NCBI RefSeq assembly: GCF_016862995.1 | Contig: NZ_BOOA01000001.1 | Location: 124,001-188,000, forward strand | Reading direction: 5' to 3' | Source of the DNA: Acrocarpospora phusangensis | GTDB taxonomy: Bacteria; Actinomycetota; Actinomycetes; Streptosporangiales; Streptosporangiaceae | DNA: 64,000 bases | Shown here: positions 26,130-35,059 of the stretch, in pieces | Layout: each line of letters opens with the position of its first letter | Position numbering within the stretch: the first letter of the stretch is position 1 | Made by a program: the position numbers and the translations under genes | Notes under the pieces: model-generated | Databases searched by the model: none | What the model was told of the DNA's origin: nothing | Seen by the model: only the letters and a program-made list of their open reading frames with translations

Positions 26130-28226
26130 ATGAGACGCCCCCTCAGGTTGCTCCTGGCGACCGTGGCAATCCTGCCCCTTTCATTACTCCCCGTTACCTC
26201 GGCCACCGCGGAACCGGCCCCCGATCCGGAACTCCCCTGGCGCTACGACCACTGGCCGCAGACCCAGCCGTGGCAGCAGGACGAACCCAGCTCGGCGCAG
26301 CAGCTGCGCACCCAGGGCGGTCAAGCGGGTCACCCCGCCCCGATCGACCCGCAGAAGTGGAAGAACCCGGACCACATGACGTGGGCCGACTACAAGAAGG
26401 TGCCGGGCACCAACTGGGCCGATCCCTCCGTGCCCGGCTCGGTGCGTACCTTCAAGGGCGCGCTGGTCCTGCTGGACTACCCGAACCAGCCGTTCGTGGT
26501 GACCCAGCCCAAGGGTTCGACCGTCTTCAAGAACCCCACCGCGGAGGCCCACGACATCCCCCGCGACCAGGTCGCCAAGTTCTACCAGGACTTCCTCAAC
26601 ACCCCGAACGACCTCAACCGCGGGCACACCATCCACGAGTACTGGATGGAGGACTCCGGCGGGCGTTACGGCGTGGACCTCACCGGCTTCGGGCCTTACA
26701 CAATGCCGGGCAAGGACCACGAGTACGCGCTTGAGTACCAGCGCAACTCCTGCCCGGCCGGGGACTCCTGCAACAAGGACCTGCGCCGCGACGGCAACGC
26801 GGCCTGGCTGGCGGCGGTCGGCCCGGAGACGGCGGCCCAGTTCGACTTCATCTTCTACGTCAGCGCCGGCCAGGACGAGTCGTCCACCTGGCAGGAGTTC
26901 GGCATGATGAAGTTCCCGACCCAGAACGACGTCACCGACGAGTGGGGCCCCGACGACCCGGCGTTGCCGAACTGGTCGCCCACCCGCTACGTCTCGTGGA
27001 CCTCGTGGCAGGCCGGCTCCACCTTCTGGCCCAACGCCCGCTTCGGCGTCGACTCGGTCCAGGCCGAGAGCTCCGGCATGGGCGTGTACGCCCACGAGCT
27101 GAGCCACATCATGGGCATCGCCGACAACTACAACAACCCGTACGCGATTCCGGTGCGCCGCGCGTACACCGGCATCTGGGAGATGCTCAGCCGGGGCAGC
27201 TTCAACGGGCCCGGCGGCCCGCACAGCCGCTGGCTGATCCCGCCCACCTCGGGCGGCTCCATGGGCGCCCAGCACATGCTGCGTAACAAGATCAAGCTGA
27301 ACATGGTCGACGAGGCCAACGTGCTGCGCCTGGACCGGGACGCGCTGGACGAGTCCGGCCTGGTGGTGGCGGAGGTCACCGCCCGCGCCGTACAGCCGGG
27401 GGCGAACGGCCTGATGGGCGTCAACATCGCGATGGGCGCCGACCTGAGCCCCACCTGCTCCGCCACCACCGACCCGCTCTGCGACGGCGGCCGCTACAAC
27501 AACTACACGGTCGAGGTCGTGGACCGGATGGGCGCGGACTCGTTCACGCCCGACTCCGGCGTCCTGCTGGCCAAGACCAAGAACGCCGACCAGGCGCCCT
27601 TCGAGTGGGTCATCGACGCCAACCCGCAAGACATCGGCATGACCGACTACGTCCTGCCGGACGGCACCGCGGTCCCGATCACCATCGGCGACTACCGGCA
27701 GCTCTCCGACGCCCTGTTCCACGCGGGCGCCGACTCGGGCAGCGAGTACGAGTACGTGGACGAGGCCAATCGCCTGCACTTCTACGTGCTCGACCTCAAG
27801 CGCAGCAAGGGCGTGCTGACCTACAAGGTGGCCGTCCGCTCGCTGGACGGCTCCGGCCCGCAGAAGCGCGGCGTCAAGCTGCTCCCCAGCATCGACATCA
27901 CCGCCGGCGACTCCGTCGCCACCTGCAAGTTCCCGCTGTTCAACACCGGCAAGAAGGCGGCTGTCACGGCGGCGCACCCCGAGGACGTGTCCGCGTACCT
28001 CAACGGCGACGTCTACCGGCTGACCGCCGAGGCGGAGGGTCGCGGCTGGACGGTCTCGCTGCCCAACCACCTGGCCACCGCCGAGTTCGGCAAGCAGGTC
28101 ACCGTCCCGGTGAACGCGCTCCGCGCCAAGGGCGGCAGCCTGATCGCGAAGATCAAGCTGACGGCCATCTCGGAGAGCGACCCCACCAAGACGGCGAAGG
28201 CGACCTGTCTCGCCATCGGCCGCTGA
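26130..28226 (+). CDS. Secreted M6-type zinc metalloprotease-like protein
   Basis: 698 residues. Signal peptide LRLLLATVAILPLSLLPVTS with a cleavage site near ATAEP. The zinc site is AHELSHIMGIADNYNNPY (HELSH, residues 322-326), in the HExxH pattern with a downstream Asp/Asn region typical of immune-inhibitor-A-like M6 peptidases. LVLLDYPNQPFVVTQP and YWMEDSGGRYGVDLTGFGPY are also typical. The C-terminal 130 residues look like a beta-sandwich. TATAAC about 18 bp before the ATG may be a -10 box or part of a short leader; the ribosome site is weak. It is monocistronic and closed by a strong hairpin. It would degrade extracellular protein. Confidence 0.85.
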   Translation: MRRPLRLLLATVAILPLSLLPVTSATAEPAPDPELPWRYDHWPQTQPWQQDEPSSAQQLRTQGGQAGHPAPIDPQKWKNPDHMTWADYKKVPGTNWADPSVPGSVRTFKGALVLLDYPNQPFVVTQPKGSTVFKNPTAEAHDIPRDQVAKFYQDFLNTPNDLNRGHTIHEYWMEDSGGRYGVDLTGFGPYTMPGKDHEYALEYQRNSCPAGDSCNKDLRRDGNAAWLAAVGPETAAQFDFIFYVSAGQDESSTWQEFGMMKFPTQNDVTDEWGPDDPALPNWSPTRYVSWTSWQAGSTFWPNARFGVDSVQAESSGMGVYAHELSHIMGIADNYNNPYAIPVRRAYTGIWEMLSRGSFNGPGGPHSRWLIPPTSGGSMGAQHMLRNKIKLNMVDEANVLRLDRDALDESGLVVAEVTARAVQPGANGLMGVNIAMGADLSPTCSATTDPLCDGGRYNNYTVEVVDRMGADSFTPDSGVLLAKTKNADQAPFEWVIDANPQDIGMTDYVLPDGTAVPITIGDYRQLSDALFHAGADSGSEYEYVDEANRLHFYVLDLKRSKGVLTYKVAVRSLDGSGPQKRGVKLLPSIDITAGDSVATCKFPLFNTGKKAAVTAAHPEDVSAYLNGDVYRLTAEAEGRGWTVSLPNHLATAEFGKQVTVPVNALRAKGGSLIAKIKLTAISESDPTKTAKATCLAIGR

Positions 28227-28232
28227 TCTGAA

Positions 28233-28273
28233 CTGAGCCGAGGGGCACGGCGTGGGCCGTACCCTCGGCTCAG
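28233..28273 (+). terminator. Hairpin terminator after the protease gene
   Basis: CTGAGCCGAGGG (28233-28244) pairs perfectly with CCCTCGGCTCAG (28262-28273), with further pairing of CGGC and GCCG inside the loop. Confidence 0.8.
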
Positions 28274-28359
28274 CCGTTCTCGGGCACCATTTTGACGCGG
28301 CTTGTGAAATTTCTTAAATGCGCTGATTCGGTGGCTTCGCGAGTCATGCGGATGTTCCC

Positions 28360-28785
28360 GTGATGCAGAATGTCACTGTGAGGCGATCCCCCTTAGCCAT
28401 ACTCGCTGACATAGCCGCAGTCTTAGGACTTTTTGTGGCCATAATCGCCCTGATGGTCGATATTAGAAATTCTCCGAACAATCCCGGCACGTCACCACCA
28501 GGGGCTCCGGGGGCCGGCCAGGTTCCCAGCAACGTGAGCATCGTGCTGTGGGCGATCGCCCTGATGGCGGGAATCCTGGTGGTGAGCTCGATCCTCGCCA
28601 TCGTCACCCGATACGGCAGGGAAGGCGGAATCGCGTCCATCGCCGTGGCCGCCACCGGCTACGGGGTCTGGGCTGCGATCTTCTGGGAATGGCTGGCCTG
28701 GTGGGCGCTTCTCGCCGCTCTCGCCGGATGCGCGCTGGCCTGGATGTCGGTGGACAAACTGACCGAACGCGTGCTGGGAAAATGA
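28360..28785 (+). CDS. Small four-helix membrane protein, function unknown
   Basis: 141 residues with about four membrane segments: ILADIAAVLGLFVAIIALMV, SIVLWAIALMAGILVVSSI, IASIAVAATGYGVWAAIFW and LAWWALLAALAGCALAWM. A Pro/Gly-rich loop (NNPGTSPPGAPGAGQ) lies after the first. The start could be GTG 28360 or ATG 28363; neither has a clear ribosome site. Not recognised as a family. Confidence 0.6.
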   Translation: MMQNVTVRRSPLAILADIAAVLGLFVAIIALMVDIRNSPNNPGTSPPGAPGAGQVPSNVSIVLWAIALMAGILVVSSILAIVTRYGREGGIASIAVAATGYGVWAAIFWEWLAWWALLAALAGCALAWMSVDKLTERVLGK

Positions 28786-28967
28786 CGCCGAAACCCAAAG
28801 TTCCCGCGCGGGTGACCCTGCCCTAGGAAAGACCCTTGGGACGCCGTGCTCCCCGAACCCCGGGAGACTCGCGCCCGCGGCACCAGGGAACTCCCCGGCA
28901 CAACCCCCGAAGCCCTCGAATACCCCTTCTTCCTATTGTTCAACCATCAGAACAATCGGGAGGAAGC

Positions 28968-29411
28968 ATGGCATTCAAATCCGGCAGTTTCCAGATTCCG
29001 TTCGGCCTGGCCCCGGCCCTGCTCAGCGGAAACATCCAGGCGGAATTCGTGGATGTGGGCGGCGGCCCACCGGCCGACGTCCTCAAGGCCGGAGACGCCT
29101 TCCAGGTCAACTTCAGCTGGGAGATCACCGGCTCACTCGCCCCGATGATCGGCGGCACCTGGCAACTCCGCCTCCTCATCGACGAGATCGGCGGCCCCCA
29201 CGACGCCCCCTTCCCCGCCACCCCCCAGCTCAAGCCCCTCACCGGCGTCAACGCGTACACCGACAACATCATCGTCACCAACGGCCTCCCCGCCGGCCCC
29301 GGCGGCAGCAGCTACGCCCTCGTCGCCTCCCTCAGCTACCTCAACGTCGCCGGCACCCCCGGCGCCATGGGCGGCTTCGTCGACCTCGGCCTCATCAGCG
29401 TCGTGGCGTGA
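28968..29411 (+). CDS. Hypothetical beta-rich protein
   Basis: 147 residues starting MAFKSGSFQIPFGLAPALL, with a clear AGGAAG-type ribosome site (GGGAGGAAGC) just before the ATG. The sequence alternates hydrophobic and polar residues (FQVNFSWEITGSLAPMIGGT, ALVASLSYLNVAGTPGAMGG), which suggests a single beta-sandwich. No signal peptide or cysteine is present. It resembles small secreted-looking or self-assembling actinobacterial proteins of unknown role. The 180 bp upstream hold no other gene. It is followed by a bidirectional terminator. Confidence 0.7.
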   Translation: MAFKSGSFQIPFGLAPALLSGNIQAEFVDVGGGPPADVLKAGDAFQVNFSWEITGSLAPMIGGTWQLRLLIDEIGGPHDAPFPATPQLKPLTGVNAYTDNIIVTNGLPAGPGGSSYALVASLSYLNVAGTPGAMGGFVDLGLISVVA

Positions 29412-29420
29412 CACCCACAC

Positions 29421-29454
29421 GGGAGGCGGCGGGCGAGAGATGCCGCCGCCTCCC
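29421..29454. terminator. Bidirectional hairpin terminator
   Basis: GGGAGGCGGCGG (29421-29432) pairs perfectly with CCGCCGCCTCCC (29443-29454) around a 10-base loop, between two converging genes. Confidence 0.8.
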
Positions 29455-29459
29455 GGCGA

Positions 29460-30656
29460 TCAGTCGATCCGGGACAGGTCGATGACCACGTTGTGGTCGC
29501 CGAGGGGGTAGGTGAGCAGGCGGCCGTCGCCGAGGGCGGGTTCCACGCCGATGGATTTGCCGGAGTCGTCGTCGCGGTAGCCGTAGTCGCCGGATTTGCC
29601 GGTGCGCAGGTCGTGGAGGACGTCGATGCCGAGGTCGCCTCTGTACAGGGTCATGAAGCGGTCGGCGGCCAGGCCGAAGAGGCTCCAGCTGGGGAGGTCG
29701 CGTTCCTGGGAGCCGTCGCGGGGGCGGTAGAACGGGGTGCCGTCCGGGCGGCCGCCGCTGCACATCCACACGCCGCAGACGACGTTCTTCTCGCCGGGGC
29801 GCACCACGGCCCTGCTGGTGGCGCCGGTGTCGACGTTGAGGAGTTCCTGGAAGGCGGTCTCCCCGTTCGGGGTGTACCTGCCCACGCTGCCGACGAAGGG
29901 CCAGCGCAGGATGTGGTACCGGTCGGCGCCGGGGACGGGCGTCACGGTGCCGCCCCCGAGGGGAACCGTGAACACGCCGCCCTCCATGACGGAGAAGGCC
30001 AGCCGGTCGCCGGCCACGGCCAGCGTGTCGGCCCGGCCGGGCACCGAGTCGGTACGGATCTCGGCCGGTTCGCCCCCGGAGATCGGTACCGACCAGAACC
30101 TGCTGGACATCCTGCCCTCGACCTTCTCGATGGTCTGCCAGACGACCAGGCCCGCCCCCGCGGCGTAGCCGGACGCGTAGACCCCCTTCTTCGTACGGAT
30201 ATCCGCGATCTTGCGGATCTCCTGGGTGGCCAGGTCGTACGTGTAGAGGGCGTTGGCCTTCTCGAAGCTCGCCCACGTCTCCAGCAGCAGCGTGCGGCCG
30301 TAGATGAACACCCGCGGGCGCAGGGCAGGCCCGTCCGGGAGCTTGGCGGGGATCTTCCAGACGGCTTCCGGCCACACCTTCTCCACCGGTTCCGGGGCGG
30401 GGGGCGGCGCGGTCGCCGTCGGGCTCGGCGTCGGGGTCACGGCGGTCTGGTCGAGCGTGTCCCCGCCGCGTACGGCCACGCCGACCCCGGCCGCCACCGC
30501 CGCGACCGTGAGCGCGGCCACCAGCGCCTGGGCGCGCGTCCGGCGGCGGCGTGAGCGTGCGACGATGCGGTCCGCCAGGCCGGTCGGCGCGTGCGGCGCG
30601 CGGGCGGAGGCGTGGTCGAGGGCCCTGCGGATGTCGGCTTCCAGCTCCTGGTTCAT
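29460..30656 (-). CDS. Membrane protein with extracytoplasmic propeller-like domain, partner of the SigE-type factor
   Basis: 398 residues. A cytoplasmic N-terminus (NQELEADIRRALDHASARAP) resembles the short anti-sigma-like region of such partners. One membrane segment (ALVAALTVAAVAAGVGVAV) follows, then a Thr/Pro stalk and a C-terminal domain with repeating strands (TLLLETWASFEKANALYTYD, GLVVWQTIEKVEGRMSSRFW) that suggests a TolB-like propeller. The ATG overlaps the stop of the sigma gene by 4 bases (ATGA). This tight pairing suggests that it senses an outside condition and controls the sigma factor, but no ZAS-type zinc motif is present. Confidence 0.75.
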   Translation of the reverse strand: MNQELEADIRRALDHASARAPHAPTGLADRIVARSRRRRTRAQALVAALTVAAVAAGVGVAVRGGDTLDQTAVTPTPSPTATAPPPAPEPVEKVWPEAVWKIPAKLPDGPALRPRVFIYGRTLLLETWASFEKANALYTYDLATQEIRKIADIRTKKGVYASGYAAGAGLVVWQTIEKVEGRMSSRFWSVPISGGEPAEIRTDSVPGRADTLAVAGDRLAFSVMEGGVFTVPLGGGTVTPVPGADRYHILRWPFVGSVGRYTPNGETAFQELLNVDTGATSRAVVRPGEKNVVCGVWMCSGGRPDGTPFYRPRDGSQERDLPSWSLFGLAADRFMTLYRGDLGIDVLHDLRTGKSGDYGYRDDDSGKSIGVEPALGDGRLLTYPLGDHNVVIDLSRID

Positions 30657-31153
30657 CGGGTGCTCCCGTTCGCGGCGGCATGGCCGGCGATGGTCGTACG
30701 GAGTCTGCTCAGGCCGAGTGACGCGTGGCTGCGGACGGTCCCCCGGGAGATCCCGAGCACGCGGGCGATCTCCTCGTCGGTCAGCTGCTCGTAGTAGCGC
30801 AGCACGAGCACGGCCCGCTGTTTGCGCGGCAGGCCGTCCATGGCCTGCCACAGCCCTTCCTCCAGGTCGGAGGGGAGCGCGTCCAGGTGCGTCTCCTCGG
30901 GCGGATCCCAGGCCAGCTGCTCCCGCCGCCGCGACCGCCACACGCTGATGTGCAGCCGTGCCATGATCACCCGGGTGTAGCGCTCGGGGTCCTGTTTGCG
31001 GCGTACCCGGGACCACGCCCGGTGCAGCCGGATCAGCGCTTCCTGGGTCAGGTCGGCCGCGTCGTGCGGGTTGCCGCTGAGCACGTAGCCGTATCGCAGC
31101 AGGGCGTCGGCACGCTCGGCGACGAAGTCCTCGAAGCGCGAGTCGTTCTCCAA
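30653..31153 (-). CDS. SigE-family ECF RNA polymerase sigma factor
   Basis: 166 residues with sigma region 2 (FEDFVAERADALLRYGYVLS, DLTQEALIRLHRAW) and region 4 (LPRKQRAVLVLRYYEQLTDE, LGISRGTVRSHASLGLSRLR). Length and order match SigE-family ECF factors of actinobacteria. The TTG at 31153 is chosen because it starts right at the conserved ENDSRFEDF block and follows AAGGTGGAGG; no ATG or GTG gives a better start. It is co-translated with the membrane partner downstream and divergent from a second sigma gene across a 151-bp gap. Confidence 0.85.
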   Translation of the reverse strand: MENDSRFEDFVAERADALLRYGYVLSGNPHDAADLTQEALIRLHRAWSRVRRKQDPERYTRVIMARLHISVWRSRRREQLAWDPPEETHLDALPSDLEEGLWQAMDGLPRKQRAVLVLRYYEQLTDEEIARVLGISRGTVRSHASLGLSRLRTTIAGHAAANGSTR

Positions 31154-31304
31154 ATGCCTCCACCTTTCACAGTCCGACGTACCTCTGACGGCGGCGGGTG
31201 CGAAAGTGTTGAATCCCGGCGGCGTGAAAGTGGATCGGCGGATCGGGAGATACAGGATGTCCGCTGATCGCAGCCGAAGGAACGCAGATGACGGGGAGAG
31301 CGTC

Positions 31305-31907
31305 GTGACCACGGTGTCCTGGGCCGGGCCCCTGGCCGGGGACGCCGAGGTGGTGCGGGGGTCGCTGGTGGAGTCCGAGCGCTTCAGCGTGATCTTCGAC
31401 GCGTACTTCGGGGAGATCCACCGGTACGTGGCCCAGCGGCTGGGGGCCGACAGCGCGGAGGACGTGGTCGCGGAGACGTTCCTGACCGCGTTCCGCAAAC
31501 GCACCCGGTACGACCCGTCGCGCGCGAGCGTCCGCGTCTGGCTGTACGGCATCGCGACCAACCTCATCCGCCGCCATCATCGCACCGAGCTGCGCACCCT
31601 GCGGGCCCTCGGACGGCACGGTCCCGATCCGGATGTTCCCGGACATGAGGATGAGGTCAGCGCGCAGGTGAGCGCCCAGAGCCTGCGGCCGAGCATCGCG
31701 GCGGCGCTGGCCGGGCTGCACCAGCGGGATCGGGACGTGCTGCTGCTGGTCGCGCTGGCGGATCTCAGTCATGAGGAGATCGCGAGCGCGCTGGGCATTC
31801 CGTACGGGACGGTGGGGTCGCGGTTGAGCAGGGCCCGGCGGAAGTTGCGGGCGGTGCTGGGAGAGAGCAATCCGATGCTCGATCCGGAGGAGGCCGGCCG
31901 TGGATGA
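31305..31907 (+). CDS. ECF RNA polymerase sigma factor
   Basis: 200 residues. Region 2: FSVIFDAYFGEIHRYVAQRL and VVAETFLTAFRKRTRYD. Region 4: LHQRDRDVLLLVALADLSHE and ALGIPYGTVGSRLSRARRKL. The GTG at 31305 has GGGGAGAG 4 bases upstream and begins just before region 2; in-frame starts further up (31206, 31257) are less likely. It overlaps the CU044_5270-type gene by 8 bases, the usual arrangement for a sigma factor and its membrane partner. Confidence 0.85.
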   Translation: MTTVSWAGPLAGDAEVVRGSLVESERFSVIFDAYFGEIHRYVAQRLGADSAEDVVAETFLTAFRKRTRYDPSRASVRVWLYGIATNLIRRHHRTELRTLRALGRHGPDPDVPGHEDEVSAQVSAQSLRPSIAAALAGLHQRDRDVLLLVALADLSHEEIASALGIPYGTVGSRLSRARRKLRAVLGESNPMLDPEEAGRG

Positions 31908-32910
31908 GCTGGTGCGGGAGCTTTACGGGGAGCCGGCGCCCGATCCGGCGCTGAAGACCCGGGTGGGCGCGCTGCTGGAGGCCGAGGCCCGGCGGCGGCT
32001 GCGCAGGCCGTGGTCCATGGCCGTGGCCGGTCTCGCGGCGGCGGCGGTCGTGGCGGGAGTGGTGCTCGCGGGGGTGGCCGCCGAGTCGCCCGACGAGGCT
32101 CCCGGGGTGGAGTCGGGGCGGTCGATTCTGCTGGCGGCCGCGATCACTGCCGAGTCGGGTACGGCTGACGCCGGGGCGTACTGGCGGGTCAGGAAGCTGG
32201 TGCGGGAGCGGTACCCGGAGATGCTGGGGAGCGGCCAGAACCGGTACTGGATGGCCGAGTCGCGGGTGGCCGAGCAGTGGATGTCCAGGAGTGGGAAGGT
32301 CTGGGCGGGTTCTGCGGAGTTGGGGGCGACGCCTGCCGGCCGGGCCGACGAGGAGGCGTGGCGGCGGGACGGGTCGCCGGTGCGGTGGCCTGGGCATCGG
32401 CTGTCCACGTCTGCCGGGAAGGGCACGCTGGAGGCCGTTCCGGGTGGGGTGGCGTTCAGCATGGCCGGGAAATCGATGACGTTCGCGCGGATTCGGGCGC
32501 TGGCGACTGATCCTGTGGGGCTGCGGGCTGAGGTTGAGGAGATCGTGTCCTCCACGGGGGCGGACGACGGTCTCGTGGCGGATGCGCTGAGTGGTCTCCT
32601 GTGGAGCAAACCCTCTCCGCCGGACGTGCGGGCGGCCGCCTATCGGGCGCTCGCGGAGCTGCCCGAGGTCAGGTATCTCGGTCAGCGCGCTGATGAGTCC
32701 GGTCGTGTCGGGGCGGCATTCACATTCACCTTGCGGGAGCCCATCGGCCTGGTGCGACGGACTCTGATCATCGACACCGGGAGTTCGCAGGTCCTCTCCT
32801 CGGTCACCGACGCGGCCGGCGTCAGGGACGACCAGGTCGAACTGGTCCTGGAAGCCGGTTGGACAAACGAGAAGCCGACCGCTCCGGACCTGCCACCCGG
32901 GACCCCATAA
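31900..32910 (+). CDS. CU044_5270-family membrane protein, partner of the ECF sigma factor
   Basis: 336 residues. The cytoplasmic N-terminus (MDELVRELYGEPAPDPALKT) is followed by one membrane segment (SMAVAGLAAAAVVAGVVLAG) and a 270-residue outer domain containing YWRVRKLVRERY, YWMAESRVAEQWMSRSG and a C-terminal block LREPIGLVRRTLIIDTGSSQ. This is the standard layout of CU044_5270 proteins, which lie next to ECF sigma genes and are thought to modulate them. The GTG start lies 8 bases inside the sigma gene. A short hairpin with a T-rich tail follows. Confidence 0.85.
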   Translation: MDELVRELYGEPAPDPALKTRVGALLEAEARRRLRRPWSMAVAGLAAAAVVAGVVLAGVAAESPDEAPGVESGRSILLAAAITAESGTADAGAYWRVRKLVRERYPEMLGSGQNRYWMAESRVAEQWMSRSGKVWAGSAELGATPAGRADEEAWRRDGSPVRWPGHRLSTSAGKGTLEAVPGGVAFSMAGKSMTFARIRALATDPVGLRAEVEEIVSSTGADDGLVADALSGLLWSKPSPPDVRAAAYRALAELPEVRYLGQRADESGRVGAAFTFTLREPIGLVRRTLIIDTGSSQVLSSVTDAAGVRDDQVELVLEAGWTNEKPTAPDLPPGTP

Positions 32911-32936
32911 ACCGGTAGCCGAGGGCCTCTTTCGTT

Positions 32937-32955
32937 AGCGACGGCCCTGGTCGCT
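32937..32955 (+). terminator. Short hairpin with pyrimidine-rich tail
   Basis: AGCGAC (32937-32942) pairs with GTCGCT (32950-32955), 7-base loop, followed by CTTCTCTCTCTTC. It lies 27 bp after the CU044_5270-type gene. A moderate terminator candidate. Confidence 0.5.
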
Positions 32956-32988
32956 GGCGTACTTCTCTCTCTTCATTGGAGCAATCGC

Positions 32989-34554
32989 TTGTTTCGTCAT
33001 GCCTTCCACAAGGTGGTGGATTCGCGGCTTTCACTGGCCGTTGACGGGCCGGTCGTCGCCGGGAGCGGTGGGCTGCCGAGCATCGACGTGGACGAGGTGA
33101 TGCGAGGGCGGGTCGGGTTCGTCGGGTTGCCCGCTGTGGAGTTGGGGCGGGAGGTCGATTGGCGGGCGGATCCGCATCGGAATCGGTCGTGGATGTTGAA
33201 CCTGCATGCGTTGCGGTGGATGGGGGCGCTGGTCGTCGCGTACGAGAAGTCGGGGGATCGGGGGGTTCTGGAGCGGGCGGCGGGGATCGCGGAGCAGTGG
33301 GTGCGGGGGAATCCGGCGGGGAGGGCGGGGGTCAGTCCGTGGGCCTGGGCCGAGCACGCGGTGGCGTTGCGGGCTCCCGCGCTGGTACGGCTGAGCGCGC
33401 ATGTCCGCGCCGACTGGCTGGCGAGGAGTTTGGCGGAGCATGCGCGGGTGCTGTGTGATCGTTCGCTCTATCGGCATGGGCACAACCACGGGCTGGATCA
33501 GGACATCGCGCTGCTGATGATCGGCTGCCGGTTCCGGCGGCGGCGTTGGACGGAACTGGCGATCAGGAGGATGACCGCGTCGGCGGCGTACGCCATCGAC
33601 GACCAGGGAGCACTCCACGAGCAGGCACCCCGATACGGCATCTACGTGCACAAACGGCTCGGAGTCGCACTGGAGGCGATCAAGGGTTGCGGGGTCGGGA
33701 TACCCGCGGATCTCGTACGGCGGCGGCGGTCCCTGGAGGCGTACGTCAGCCATGCCACGCAGCCGGATGGGCGACTCGCGCCGATCGGCGACAGCCCCGC
33801 CGACACGCGTCCGGCCGGTTTCCGGGCCGACGAGGCGAACGTCAAGGTGTTCGACGCTGGTTACGTCTTCGGGCGTACGCGATGGAACGACCGGAAATCC
33901 GCGTATTACTCCATCAGGTTCGGACCGGGACGGAAGCTGCACGGACACGAGGATCACCTGGGCGTGACGTATCACGCGCACGGCCGGGACATCCTGGTCG
34001 AGGCGGGTTTCCACTCGTACGAGAAGACTGCGTATCGGGAGTGGACGGCGTCGCCGGAGGCGCACAATGTGCCGATCGTGGTGGGCGGGGTGTTCCGGCC
34101 GGGTGTGGCGACACGGCTTGAGCACGCGGACGCCGATCGGCAGACGTTCCAGCTGGCCGACGACGCGTACGGGGTGGTGCGGACGCGGTCGGTGCGGGTC
34201 AGCCATGGCCCCGACGTGATGGCGGTGCTGGACGAGGTTCCCGGGCGGGCGAGGGTCCGGAGTCTGTGGCATCTCGCGCCGTCGCTCCGGGTGGTCTCGA
34301 ACCGCGACGGCAGGGTGGTGCTCGCGGACGGAGACTGGCGGGCGACCATGATCATGCTTCCGGCGGGCGGGGCGGAGGTGCGCCCGGGGATCGTCTCCCC
34401 CGGCTACCTGCGCAAGGCGGAGACGACGACGGTGCTCTCCGCCCCGGCGAGGTCGGTGCTGACCCTGATCGTGCCAGGGACGGACAATCCCGAAATATCA
34501 GTATCCGACAGCGTCGTCACGATCAGCGGCGTCTCGTTCCCGCGTGGCCTTTGA
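32989..34554 (+). CDS. Heparinase II/III family polysaccharide lyase-like protein
   Basis: 521 residues in two parts: an alpha-barrel (about 60-270; WMLNLHALRWMGALVVAYEK, RHGHNHGLDQDIALLMIGCR, HEQAPRYGIYVHKR) and a beta-sandwich (about 290-510; YYSIRFGPGRKLHGHEDHLG, GRDILVEAGFHSYEKTAYRE, SPEAHNVPIVVGG). The NHGLDQ, QAPRYGIY and HGHEDHLG elements match the catalytic Asn/His/Tyr and zinc-site regions of heparinase II/III enzymes, which cleave uronic-acid polymers by beta-elimination. No signal peptide is seen, so it may work on imported or cell-bound material. The TTG at 32989 has a GGAG 7 bases before it; codon bias is somewhat relaxed at the start. It could turn over the polymer made by the glycosyltransferase operon at 21 kb. 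Confidence 0.82.
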   Translation: MFRHAFHKVVDSRLSLAVDGPVVAGSGGLPSIDVDEVMRGRVGFVGLPAVELGREVDWRADPHRNRSWMLNLHALRWMGALVVAYEKSGDRGVLERAAGIAEQWVRGNPAGRAGVSPWAWAEHAVALRAPALVRLSAHVRADWLARSLAEHARVLCDRSLYRHGHNHGLDQDIALLMIGCRFRRRRWTELAIRRMTASAAYAIDDQGALHEQAPRYGIYVHKRLGVALEAIKGCGVGIPADLVRRRRSLEAYVSHATQPDGRLAPIGDSPADTRPAGFRADEANVKVFDAGYVFGRTRWNDRKSAYYSIRFGPGRKLHGHEDHLGVTYHAHGRDILVEAGFHSYEKTAYREWTASPEAHNVPIVVGGVFRPGVATRLEHADADRQTFQLADDAYGVVRTRSVRVSHGPDVMAVLDEVPGRARVRSLWHLAPSLRVVSNRDGRVVLADGDWRATMIMLPAGGAEVRPGIVSPGYLRKAETTTVLSAPARSVLTLIVPGTDNPEISVSDSVVTISGVSFPRGL

Positions 34555-34586
34555 CGCCGCCATCGCCCACATGCCCTTATATCGGT

Positions 34587-34886
34587 ATGAGCGATCAATG
34601 CCCGTGCGGCCACGATTTGTACTTCGAGCCGGTGACGTGGGAGGACGGATACGCCCTCTCCCTGCACTACGACAAGATCCGGCAACTTCTGGACATCGTG
34701 GTCCGGGACAACTCGCGATGGCTCGGAGTCGCCCGCTGTACGCGATGCGGACGCCTGTGGGGCGAGGACAGCATCACCTCCGGCCACGCCGACTTCCACT
34801 ACGTCTACCCGATCACCGCCACCGACGCCGAAGCCTGGCTCGCCGCCGCGGAACCGCTCTCCCTGCCGCATCGGCGCCACCTCTGA
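34587..34886 (+). CDS. Small zinc-ribbon protein
   Basis: 99 residues. CPCGHDLYFEPVTW at the N-terminus and ARCTRCGRLWGED near residue 53 give two Cys pairs for one zinc. DNSRWLGVARC and SGHADFHYVYPI are also conserved-looking. It begins 32 bp after the lyase gene and could be co-transcribed. The function is unknown; similar short CPCG/CTRCG proteins occur singly in Streptomyces and relatives. Confidence 0.65.
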   Translation: MSDQCPCGHDLYFEPVTWEDGYALSLHYDKIRQLLDIVVRDNSRWLGVARCTRCGRLWGEDSITSGHADFHYVYPITATDAEAWLAAAEPLSLPHRRHL

Positions 34887-35059
34887 AACCGCTTCTCACC
34901 GTTATCCGGCGCCGTTGACGCAGGTGACACTACTCGCCGTACCGGCGCCAAATGCCGCCGGCCGCATCCGTCAGAGACTCGGAACCGCTTTCGTTCGAGG
35001 CTTCAGAACCGCTCGGTCGAGCCCGGCGGCGTACTCTGACAGGACCAGGAGGTGCCGAG

